Shown piece by piece: positions 55,218 through 62,779 of a stretch of DNA of 64,000 bases. The stretch covers positions 1,674,001 through 1,738,000 of the forward strand of contig NZ_CP116034.1 in the NCBI RefSeq assembly GCF_027945075.1. Reading direction: 5' to 3'. How positions within the stretch are numbered: the first letter of the stretch is position 1; each line of letters starts with the position of its first letter. This DNA is from Chryseobacterium sp. CY350 (GTDB taxonomy: Bacteria; Bacteroidota; Bacteroidia; Flavobacteriales; Weeksellaceae). The notes beneath the pieces are model-generated. The model did not search any database. It worked only from the letters and a program-made list of their open reading frames with translations, and was not told where the DNA came from. A program made the position numbers and the translations under genes.

Positions 55218-57074
55218 ATGAAGATTAATTTCTCAGTTCTGCTGATATTCCTTTTCTTTTTGGGAAATGCACAGAACAGTCAGCCGGACACTTTTGTAAA
55301 AGACAACTTCACCAAAAAAGAAGTGTATATTCCGATGCGTGACGGGACAAAACTTTTTACGGCAGTCTATATTCCGAAAGATATTTCAAAGAAAAATAAA
55401 TATCCTTTTTTGATGCAGAGAACCTGCTACAGCATTGCGCCATACGGTGAAAATGAATACAGAACCAAACTCGGTCTCAATCCTTATTTAATGAAAGATA
55501 AATACATTTTTGTTTTTCAGGATGTTCGCGGACGATACATGAGCGAAGGAACTTTCACGAATATGACTCCGCAGGTTGAGCGAAAAACCAAAAAAGATGT
55601 TGATGAAAGTACCGATACTTACGACACGATCGACTGGTTACTGAAAAACGTCAAAGACAACAACGGGAAAGTAGGACAATACGGAACTTCTTATCCTGGA
55701 TTTTATACCGCTGCCGGAACTTTAGCGCAACACCCTGCATTGGTAGCTTCGTCTCCACAAGCTCCGATTTCAGATTTTTGGAATGATGATTTTCTGCATA
55801 ACGGAAAATTTATGCTGGCATATTTCAGAACATTTCCCGTTTTTGGAGTTCAGAAAACTAAGGCTGAAAACAAAGCATGGTATTCAGATTCTATGATTAA
55901 AGCCAACTCTGAAGACGGCTTAAAATTCTACAGAGAACTGGGAACCTTGAAAGACGCTTATGATAAATATTATAAAGATAATTTCTTCATGACCGAAATT
56001 ATGAATCATCCCAACTATGATGAATACTGGCAAAAAAGAAGTCTTCTCCCTCATCTGAAAAATGTAAATCATGCGGTAATGACTGTCGGAGGATGGTTTG
56101 ATGCTGAAGATCTTTCGGGTCCTTTAAATATTTATAAAACCATCGAAAAAACGAGTCCGAAAGCCAAAAATACCATTGTGATGGGACCATTTTCTCACGG
56201 CGCATGGGCTTATGAGCAGGGAAGACATTTCCATAACCAAATTTATTTCGGAGACAGTATTGCAACCTATTATCAGAAAAATATTGAGACTAAATTTTTT
56301 AATCATTATTTGAAAGGAAATACTAAAGAAGATGCAGGTTTACCCGAAGCTTTAATGTATGACACAGGTTCAAAACAATGGAGAGAATTTGCGCAATATC
56401 CACCAAAAAACGCTCAGAAAATCAATTTTTATTTAGCTGATAAAACCTTAAAAAATACTTCTGGACAAGGATTTTCAGAATATTACAGTGATCCGAACAA
56501 TCCTGTTTTAAGTTCAGATAACCTGAAAGATTTCAATGGCTTTACTCCAAAAAATTATATGTCGGAAGATCAGAGATTCGCAGAAGGAAGACCAGATGTT
56601 TTGACTTTCACCACCGATATCTTAACAGAGGATATTACTTTCGCAGGAGAAATTATGGCTAAGTTAAATATCGCTTCCACTTCCACAGATGCAGATTTTG
56701 CAGTAAAATTAATAGATATTTATCCTGAAGATTTTAAACCTGCTGAAAAGAAAGAAGGCGTTATTTACGGAAATTATCATCAGATGGTACGAAGCGAAAT
56801 CATGCCTGCAAGATTCAGGAATTCAAGAGAAAAGGCAGAAGCTCTGGTTCCGAATCAGAAAACGGCAGTGAATTTCAGATTACAGGATGTTGTTCATACT
56901 TTCAAAAAAGGACATAAAATTCAGATACAGATTTCTTCAACATGGTTTCCGCTTTTTGCTATCAATCCACAGAAATTCATGGATAATCCGAATTTTGCAA
57001 CGAAGGAAGATTACACAAAAGCGCTGATCAAAATTTTTGAAGATTCAGCAGTTGAAGTTGAAGTTTTGAAATAA
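55218..57074 (+). CDS. CocE/NonD-family hydrolase, exported
   Basis: A 618-residue exported serine hydrolase with a signal peptide cut after Ala18 or Gln19. The X-Pro dipeptidyl peptidase / cocaine-esterase alpha-beta fold has its nucleophile Ser158 in GQYGTSYPGF and a catalytic His in GPFSHGAW (about 330). The C-terminal half is the beta-rich XPDC lid (about 400-615). The family includes glutaryl-7-ACA acylases and peptidyl esterases. The substrate is unknown. A weak terminator-like hairpin lies at about 55121-55162. Confidence 0.92.
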   Translation: MKINFSVLLIFLFFLGNAQNSQPDTFVKDNFTKKEVYIPMRDGTKLFTAVYIPKDISKKNKYPFLMQRTCYSIAPYGENEYRTKLGLNPYLMKDKYIFVFQDVRGRYMSEGTFTNMTPQVERKTKKDVDESTDTYDTIDWLLKNVKDNNGKVGQYGTSYPGFYTAAGTLAQHPALVASSPQAPISDFWNDDFLHNGKFMLAYFRTFPVFGVQKTKAENKAWYSDSMIKANSEDGLKFYRELGTLKDAYDKYYKDNFFMTEIMNHPNYDEYWQKRSLLPHLKNVNHAVMTVGGWFDAEDLSGPLNIYKTIEKTSPKAKNTIVMGPFSHGAWAYEQGRHFHNQIYFGDSIATYYQKNIETKFFNHYLKGNTKEDAGLPEALMYDTGSKQWREFAQYPPKNAQKINFYLADKTLKNTSGQGFSEYYSDPNNPVLSSDNLKDFNGFTPKNYMSEDQRFAEGRPDVLTFTTDILTEDITFAGEIMAKLNIASTSTDADFAVKLIDIYPEDFKPAEKKEGVIYGNYHQMVRSEIMPARFRNSREKAEALVPNQKTAVNFRLQDVVHTFKKGHKIQIQISSTWFPLFAINPQKFMDNPNFATKEDYTKALIKIFEDSAVEVEVLK

Positions 57075-57080
57075 TTTTAA

Positions 57081-57109
57081 GTTAGAAGTTAGAAGTTAGA
57101 AGTTAGAGA
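57081..57109. repeat. Short tandem repeat, AGTTAGAA unit
   Basis: About three and a half copies of the 8-bp unit AGTTAGAA just past the hydrolase stop. It resembles the tandem at 1501-1528 in composition. Confidence 0.75.
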
Positions 57110-57127
57110 CAAAATTACGTACAGAAT

Positions 57128-57148
57128 GGCAGTGTTATCGACACTGCC
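57128..57148. terminator. Terminator between the hydrolase and alkB
   Basis: Stem GGCAGTGT / ACACTGCC with a T5 tail on the plus strand, between convergent genes. Confidence 0.85.
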
Positions 57149-57151
57149 TTT

Positions 57152-57763
57152 TTATTCTTCAATCGTCCTGAACGTCAGATTCACTCTCGGAGTTTTCACT
57201 TTTGTGGTTGGAGGAAGCCGATGCATCCACTGATCTTGCGTTTCGCCTTTCATCACCAGCAAACTTCCATTTTCCAGGAATAATTCTACTTTTTCTTTGG
57301 TCGTTTTATGTTTAAATAAGAATTTTCTTTCCGCTCCAAACGTTAATGACGCAATAGCTCCATGCTTTTTCAGATCTTTCTCGCCATCGCTGTGATACGC
57401 CATTCCTTCGCTTCCGTCATGGTATAAATTCAACAGGCACGAATTGTAGGTTTCACCGGAAACCGCTTCACATTTTTGCTTTAGTTGTAATAATTCCGGA
57501 GTCCAGATTTTTGCATATTTTGTTCGTTTTGAATAGGTATACTCAAATGGTTTTTCTCCGAACCAGGCAACTTTTCGTTTGGTTAAAATCAGTTTACCGA
57601 AAATCACGGCTTCATCATTTTCCCACGGAATTTCGTTGAATAAATAGTGATAGTTTTGTTCGCATTCTTCATCAGAAAAAATCTTACCGTAATATTCTGT
57701 TATTCCGTCTTTTGGAAGAATATTGATGGGGAAATTTTGGATATTTTCGAATAAATTCAGCAT
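57152..57763 (-). CDS. alkB: AlkB-like Fe(II)/2-oxoglutarate DNA repair dioxygenase
   Basis: A 203-residue AlkB-type enzyme. Metal and cofactor residues are visible: HxD in YHSDGEKDL, the distal His in QWMHRLP, and the 2-oxoglutarate Arg in RVNLTFR. It removes methyl groups such as 1-methyladenine and 3-methylcytosine from DNA or RNA oxidatively. The AraC-MGMT gene lies just upstream on the same strand, which fits a joint alkylation-damage unit. Confidence 0.9.
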   Translation of the reverse strand: MLNLFENIQNFPINILPKDGITEYYGKIFSDEECEQNYHYLFNEIPWENDEAVIFGKLILTKRKVAWFGEKPFEYTYSKRTKYAKIWTPELLQLKQKCEAVSGETYNSCLLNLYHDGSEGMAYHSDGEKDLKKHGAIASLTFGAERKFLFKHKTTKEKVELFLENGSLLVMKGETQDQWMHRLPPTTKVKTPRVNLTFRTIEE

Positions 57764-57849
57764 TGATTTTTAATTAATGTTTACGGTTAAAATTTAACCA
57801 TTAAATTGATGAAAAAGGTAAGGAAATGTAAGTTTGCTTAGCTTAAGAA

Positions 57850-58707
57850 TTATAAGGTCAGGTCGTCAGAATAAATCTTTGCACTCTCCCAGCCAATCAT
57901 CAGCTGCTTTCTGTCGGTTCCCCACATGTAACCGCCCAATTTTCCAGACGATTGTATGACGCGATGACAAGGAATCAAAAATGCGACAGGATTACTGCCA
58001 ATCGCTGTTCCGACTGCTCTGGATGCTTTCGGATTGCCAACTGCATTCGCTAAATTTCCGTAGGTTGATAACTTTCCCAAGGGAATTGTCAATAGACTTT
58101 CCCATACTTTTAACTGAAAATCTGTTCCCTTTAAATGAAGTTTCACAGAATTCAGTTTTGACCAGTCTTTATTGAAAATTGAAAGAGCATTTCTTTGCAT
58201 TTCGTTCTGATTCTCAAAAAAAGATGCATTGGGAAATTTATTAATTAAATCTCTCAATGCATTTTCTTTATCTTCTTCAAACGCCATGTAACAGATTCCT
58301 TTGTCGGTTGACGCTACGATAACTTTTCCAAAACAGGTTTCTGAAAAGCTGTATTGAATGCTAAGATTTTTTCCGCCGTTTTTGTATTCGGCAGGAGACA
58401 TTCCTTCAATGTTTACAAACAAATCATGAAGTCTGCTTGTACTGGAAAGTCCGGTTTCGTAAGATGCATCAAAAAGGGATAATTTTTCATCTTTTAGTAA
58501 ACTTTTCGCGTGTTCAAGACTGATGAACTGCAAAAATTTCTTCGGACTTGTACCTGCCCAATCTGTAAATATTCTCTGAAAATGAGCCGGACTCAGATTT
58601 ATGTTCGCTGCCACTTCATCCAGATTAGGCTGAAGCTTAAAATTGCTACGGATATACTCTATCGCTTTGGCAATTCTATGGTAGTCAATTTGATTTTGTG
58701 TGGACAT
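57850..58707 (-). CDS. AraC HTH plus methylated-DNA-cysteine methyltransferase (Ada-like)
   Basis: A 285-residue fusion: an AraC double HTH (about 8-108; LDEVAANINLSPAHFQRIFTDWAGTSPKKF) and a C-terminal MGMT domain (about 120-280) with the acceptor Cys247 in IPCHRV. The N-terminal zinc/methylphosphotriester domain of E. coli Ada is missing, so it cannot sense phosphotriesters in that way; direct Cys247 transfer would be the repair reaction. It precedes alkB by 87 bases on the same strand and may activate it. Confidence 0.92.
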   Translation of the reverse strand: MSTQNQIDYHRIAKAIEYIRSNFKLQPNLDEVAANINLSPAHFQRIFTDWAGTSPKKFLQFISLEHAKSLLKDEKLSLFDASYETGLSSTSRLHDLFVNIEGMSPAEYKNGGKNLSIQYSFSETCFGKVIVASTDKGICYMAFEEDKENALRDLINKFPNASFFENQNEMQRNALSIFNKDWSKLNSVKLHLKGTDFQLKVWESLLTIPLGKLSTYGNLANAVGNPKASRAVGTAIGSNPVAFLIPCHRVIQSSGKLGGYMWGTDRKQLMIGWESAKIYSDDLTL

Positions 58708-58773
58708 TGTTTTTCATTTACCTCACAAAGTTCCAGAAAAAATACCTCCTGAAAAATCCGAATCCTGCGAAGT

Positions 58774-59625
58774 TTAGTTTTTATTAATATGATAATAAGC
58801 CAACATTTTATAATACAGTTTTGCGGCTAAGAATGCGCTTGGTTTTGAATAAGCAGAATCCATCAACTCAACAATATCAAAAGCGACAACATTGCATTTT
58901 TCAAAAACTTTTCTCAACAGTTCTAAAGTCGGATACCATTGTAAACCACCCGGTTCTGGAGTTCCTGTAGAAGGTGCAATTGACGGATCAAAAGCATCAA
59001 GATCAATCGTTATATACACATTTCCTGAAACTTTTTCTAAAACATCATTCACCCAGTTTTCATTATTGGCAATTTCGTGAGCAAAAAACACTCTTCCTTC
59101 AGGTAAATATTCAGCTTCTTCAACATCCATTGAACGAATTCCCACCTGCACCAAATTATGCTTTTGGTTTGCTTCAAAAACCGCACACGCGTGATTGGAA
59201 GTCGAACCGTGAAATTCAGGGCGAAGATCTGTATGCGCATCTAATTGTAAAACCGTAAGATTTTCAAATTTCTCACCAACCGCACGAATTGAACCGATAG
59301 AAACCGAATGTTCACCACCAAAAAGCGTAAACAATTTATCAGTTGCCAAAAGCTCTTTCGTTTTCTGATAAACCGCTTCTGTCATTGCTTCAGGACTTGA
59401 TTTTTCCGAAACTTCTCCTGCCATATAAACTCCTTCCAAATAAGGTTCTGTTCCCGTTTCGATGTCGTACAATTCCATGTTTTCAGAAGCATCGAGGAAC
59501 AATTCCGGACCTTTGTCTGCGCCTTTTCCCCAAGTTGAAGTTCCGTCATAAGGAACAGTTACCAAAACTACTTTTGAATTTTCTAACGAAGCATTTTCTT
59601 CAGGAATTCCTGCGTATGTTTTCAT
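58774..59625 (-). CDS. speB: Agmatinase-family ureohydrolase
   Basis: A 283-residue ureohydrolase with the manganese signatures: GGEHSVSIGS (about 104-113), DAHTDLR (about 130) and DLDAFDPSIAPSTGTPEPGG (about 210-229). The family splits agmatine to putrescine and urea, though arginase or formiminoglutamase relatives share these motifs. The arginine decarboxylase at 62780 supports agmatinase. The two pathway genes are about 3 kb apart with other genes between. Confidence 0.87.
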   Translation of the reverse strand: MKTYAGIPEENASLENSKVVLVTVPYDGTSTWGKGADKGPELFLDASENMELYDIETGTEPYLEGVYMAGEVSEKSSPEAMTEAVYQKTKELLATDKLFTLFGGEHSVSIGSIRAVGEKFENLTVLQLDAHTDLRPEFHGSTSNHACAVFEANQKHNLVQVGIRSMDVEEAEYLPEGRVFFAHEIANNENWVNDVLEKVSGNVYITIDLDAFDPSIAPSTGTPEPGGLQWYPTLELLRKVFEKCNVVAFDIVELMDSAYSKPSAFLAAKLYYKMLAYYHINKN

Positions 59626-59673
59626 AATTTATAATTAAAAAATTAAATGATTTAAAGATTAAAATATTTTCGC

Positions 59674-59681
59674 CAAAGATA
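59674..59681 (-). promoter_or_regulatory. Possible -7 element of speB
   Basis: TATCTTTG on the minus strand fits TAnnTTTG, 49 bases before the start; no -33 seen. Confidence 0.4.
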
Positions 59682-59793
59682 CAAAGAAGTTGGGAGATTG
59701 GCAGGATATGAAGGACGGGAGAAACACTGAAAGAATACAATACTTCAGTATTCAGTCACAGAAAATATTATTAGTTGCTATAATTCAAAAAAA

Positions 59794-59813
59794 ATCCCTC
59801 ATAATTGAGGGAT
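59794..59813 (-). terminator. Terminator of the XRE-ImmA module
   Basis: Stem ATCCCTC / GAGGGAT followed on the minus strand by a T run, 7 bases past the stop at 59820. Confidence 0.75.
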
Positions 59814-59819
59814 ATAAAT

Positions 59820-60869
59820 TTATGAAATTTTTAATTTTACGATTTTATCAGAATTAAATAACTCGTCTGAAATATCAATGGGCAATGATGTATAATTTGA
59901 AAAATCGTCTAAAGAATATGCTAAATCATTTTTGAAAATATTTATAGCATTTTTTAAACAAGTTGGTTTATCTATAAAAACCTCAATTGGTTCTTTTTTA
60001 GTGTATCCATTTCTACTCATTTCTATTAAAAAATACTTATAACGATTTTCATCTATACATTTTAAGTCTTTTGCTCTCCTAATTATAGACGACATTGAAG
60101 TCAACCAATAACTTTTCAAATCTCCTAACTCATTCAACCTTATGTTTCTTAAAGCATTTTTTATGGACTTTTCAGGCATCAAAAATTCACTAGCAAACTG
60201 ATTAGCTTCCTTTTCTTTATCTCGATAAGATGAAATTGGAAAATTATTCTCATTATGCATCAAAATATGTCCCAATTCGTGGGCGATTGTGAATCGTTTT
60301 CTATCATTAGAGAAATTTTTATTTACAATAATTACTGGAAATCCTTTGTCTGAAATAAACGAAACGCCATCAAATTTTTCATCATCATTAATCTCAAAAA
60401 GAATAATTCCCGACGATTCTAAAAGAGAAAATATATTTTTTATTGGTTCATCTCCATTACTTTTTAATATTCTTCTTGTATAATTAGCAATATATTCTGG
60501 ATAATAGCCATCCTCAACATTCAATGGAGACAATGTAAAATCAGGCCATTCTATAGATTCTGAAAGTTCATCGATGACATAACCAATAACCTTACATTTA
60601 TTTTCAAATTTTAAAATTTTAGCTTTGCTCACAGTAGCTCTTTTTCTATAATTCGCATTTTCAATAGTTGTATTGATTTTACGATAATAGAAACTTTCTG
60701 GAAAATCCAAAAATACAATAATTTTTTTCTGAACATCCTCAGATAAAACACCAAATCCTTTCTCAAATTTTGAAAGATTAGATTGAGAAAGACCCTGAAT
60801 TTGATTCGACAATTCTGTTTGAGAATATCCTCGATATTCTCTAGCGAATGTTAATTGTTTGTGGTTCAT
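59820..60869 (-). CDS. XRE HTH plus ImmA/IrrE metallopeptidase regulator
   Basis: A 349-residue protein: an XRE helix-turn-helix (about 5-60; YSQTELSNQIQGLSQSNLSKFEKG), a linker, and an ImmA/IrrE (DUF955) zinc peptidase with HELGH at 197-201 and the third ligand in the EKEANQFASEFLMP helix (about 220). This class cleaves or antagonises repressors in mobile elements and toxin-antitoxin or defence modules. It lies 48 bases after the 219-residue gene at 60918 in the same direction. The self-encoded HTH probably controls the unit, with a palindrome at 61608-61627 as candidate operator. Confidence 0.92.
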   Translation of the reverse strand: MNHKQLTFAREYRGYSQTELSNQIQGLSQSNLSKFEKGFGVLSEDVQKKIIVFLDFPESFYYRKINTTIENANYRKRATVSKAKILKFENKCKVIGYVIDELSESIEWPDFTLSPLNVEDGYYPEYIANYTRRILKSNGDEPIKNIFSLLESSGIILFEINDDEKFDGVSFISDKGFPVIIVNKNFSNDRKRFTIAHELGHILMHNENNFPISSYRDKEKEANQFASEFLMPEKSIKNALRNIRLNELGDLKSYWLTSMSSIIRRAKDLKCIDENRYKYFLIEMSRNGYTKKEPIEVFIDKPTCLKNAINIFKNDLAYSLDDFSNYTSLPIDISDELFNSDKIVKLKIS

Positions 60870-60917
60870 AATAGTATTCTCAATTTAGATAAAAGTAATC
60901 AAAGTGCTGCGAAATTA

Positions 60918-61577
60918 CTAATTAGCTTTTTTTATTACATTTTGTACTTTCAATCTTGGAACAACTTCAGTTATATCATTAACGGTTTCATTTTTAGAAG
61001 TAGGAATTTTTATTCCCAGGTCATTTTCGTTAATAGAGAAGTTAACTTCACCATCATCAATATAAATTAATTGTGGATTTACGAATTGTCCAAATCTATT
61101 TTTTTGATAACCAAAATACAATATTGGTTCATCATTAAAATCTGAATTAGCAAATAAGTCTAAAACTTGATTTTGGCTTAATATCGATTGTACATTAATC
61201 GTTTTAATATTCATTGGTTTCCCTTTTCCATTCAATTTCTTAAACAAAATCAAATAACCATTGGTTCTTAAAATTAATCTTTTATATCTTCCGTAAAATG
61301 CTTTTTCTCCAAAAGCATTGGAAAGAGATTCGGCAAAACTACTTTGCATAACACTAGCTTCAAATGTTCTTGACCTATGAGAGGGCTCAAATGATGATAA
61401 TACAATATTCGTTTTAGCTAATGCAGTATAAAATACGTTAAACAATAGTTGTAGTTCTTTCTTTAACTCAACTTTACATTCACTTTCAGAGGCAAGTCTT
61501 CTTTTCCCTTGCATTCTTCTTGACAAATTATTATCTTTGTCGGACAAATCAAAAAAATCTGGTTCTGTCATAATCAT
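60918..61577 (-). CDS. Unknown partner of the XRE-ImmA protein
   Basis: A 219-residue soluble protein with no recognised family. The N-terminus is charged (DLSDKDNNLSRRMQGKRRLASESE), the middle is mixed alpha/beta (SFAESLSNAFGEKAFYGRYKRLIL), and the C-terminus is beta-rich and acidic. It heads the two-gene unit before the XRE-ImmA gene. By analogy with known DUF955-linked two-gene systems it could be the effector or toxin; that is inference. Confidence 0.75.
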   Translation of the reverse strand: MIMTEPDFFDLSDKDNNLSRRMQGKRRLASESECKVELKKELQLLFNVFYTALAKTNIVLSSFEPSHRSRTFEASVMQSSFAESLSNAFGEKAFYGRYKRLILRTNGYLILFKKLNGKGKPMNIKTINVQSILSQNQVLDLFANSDFNDEPILYFGYQKNRFGQFVNPQLIYIDDGEVNFSINENDLGIKIPTSKNETVNDITEVVPRLKVQNVIKKAN

Positions 61578-61607
61578 AAATATTTGTGCAGCACTTTGAA
61601 AACTTAT

Positions 61608-61627
61608 ATCTCTGCTCCAACAGAGAT
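61608..61627. promoter_or_regulatory. Inverted repeat, candidate XRE operator
   Basis: ATCTCTG-CTCCAA-CAGAGAT, 7-bp arms with a 6-base centre, between the -7 box and the start of the unknown gene at 61577. It could be the operator of the XRE protein, or a leader hairpin. Confidence 0.5.
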
Positions 61628-61950
61628 TTTTTATTTTACAAATATACGAAAAAAAACAGAGTTATATAAATTTTACAATATTTTGTATATAATTTTTTAA
61701 TTATTTTGTATTAATTTTCAATTTTAAATCATTTGCGAATATCAGTTTATGAGCAATTATATATTTGTTACAAAGGCGTTTCTCTAAATTTTATCCAATT
61801 AATAAATTACTTTTGCTATTTTCTTTATTATTAATATCTTCTTCTATCTTGTGTCCCTCAAGTTTTTAAAAATTTAAATTACAGTCTGCTATAATCTCTA
61901 AGCATAAATCTCAATAATAAGTTTTTCCAAATTCTTAAATTTTAAAACAT

Positions 61951-61958
61951 TATTTTTG
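61951..61958 (+). promoter_or_regulatory. -7 element of the HAD gene
   Basis: TATTTTTG fits TAnnTTTG, 13 bases before the ATG at 61972. Confidence 0.5.
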
Positions 61959-61971
61959 CAAAAATTAAAAC

Positions 61972-62631
61972 ATGTCATTAAAAGCTGTGCTGTTCGATAT
62001 GGATGGCGTAATTGTAGATACAGAACCATTGCACAGAAAAGCGTATTTCAAAACATTTGACCAATTGAAAGTCCCTGTTTCTGAAAAACTTTATACCTCT
62101 TTCACAGGAGCTTCTACCAAGAGAGTTTGCGAAACTTTAATCAGTGAATTCAATCTTTCTCATTCGCATGAAGATATTGCTGCAATTAAGAGAGGTCATT
62201 TTAAAGATTATTTTTACAATGATGAAGAATTTGATCTGATTCCCGGTGTAAAAAAATTGATCGAACATTATCATGAAAATGGAATCACATTAATATTAGC
62301 TTCTTCCGCAACAATGACGACTATCAAGATGGTTTTTGAAAAATTTGATTTAGAAAAATACTTTAGCGGAAAAATAAGCGGTGCCGATTTGCAGGAATCT
62401 AAACCTCATCCTGAAATTTTCATCAAGGCTGCTGAAATGGCAAACCAACCTATTGAAAACTGTATGGTTATTGAAGATTCTACCAATGGCATTTTAGCGG
62501 CACATCGTGCTAATATTTTCTGTGCGGCTTACAAAAGTGAACATACACATAATCAGGATTACAGTTTGGCAAATATTATCGTTTCAGATTATTCAGAACT
62601 GGAAGTTGATAAGATTTCGAAATTCTTTTAA
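61972..62631 (+). CDS. HAD-family phosphatase (beta-phosphoglucomutase-like)
   Basis: A 219-residue HAD hydrolase of the PGMB-like subgroup: nucleophile DMDGVIVDTEPLH (residues 8-20), motif II SSATMTT (about 106), Lys in ESKPHPEIF (about 145), and motif IV VIEDSTNGILAA (about 169). Substrate not predictable. It is a single-gene unit with its own promoter and a strong terminator. Confidence 0.92.
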   Translation: MSLKAVLFDMDGVIVDTEPLHRKAYFKTFDQLKVPVSEKLYTSFTGASTKRVCETLISEFNLSHSHEDIAAIKRGHFKDYFYNDEEFDLIPGVKKLIEHYHENGITLILASSATMTTIKMVFEKFDLEKYFSGKISGADLQESKPHPEIFIKAAEMANQPIENCMVIEDSTNGILAAHRANIFCAAYKSEHTHNQDYSLANIIVSDYSELEVDKISKFF

Positions 62632-62635
62632 ACAT

Positions 62636-62667
62636 AAAAACGGCTCTCAAAATTGAGAGCCGTTTTT
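62636..62667 (+). terminator. Terminator of the HAD gene
   Basis: A near-perfect 15-bp palindrome, AAAAACGGCTCTCAA / TTGAGAGCCGTTTTT. Confidence 0.9.
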
Positions 62668-62760
62668 ATATACGTTTTAGCTAAAGCCACTGATAATTTA
62701 TTTCGTGAAAACGACAGCCCTTCGATAAGCTCAGGATAACATATCGTTCTTATTGATAAT
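62668..62760. repeat. Two short repeat-like relics
   Basis: TTTTAGCTAAAGCCACT near 62673 resembles the inner RAYT hairpin of the 2.7 kb cassette with a decayed stem. CCCTTCGATAAGCTCAGGAT at about 62716-62735 looks like a dispersed Flavobacteria intergenic word. Both are weak calls. Confidence 0.4.
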
Positions 62761-62779
62761 CTTTAGCCTGCCAACTAAA

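Larger units (their letters stand above)
61578..61971. other. Divergent promoter region between the XRE-ImmA unit and the HAD gene
   Basis: 394 gene-free bases. For the minus side there is TATATTTG at 61639-61646 and a 7-bp inverted repeat at 61608-61627. For the plus side there is TATTTTTG at 61951-61958, 13 bases before the HAD start. The rest is A+T-rich with nothing recognised. Confidence 0.5.
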
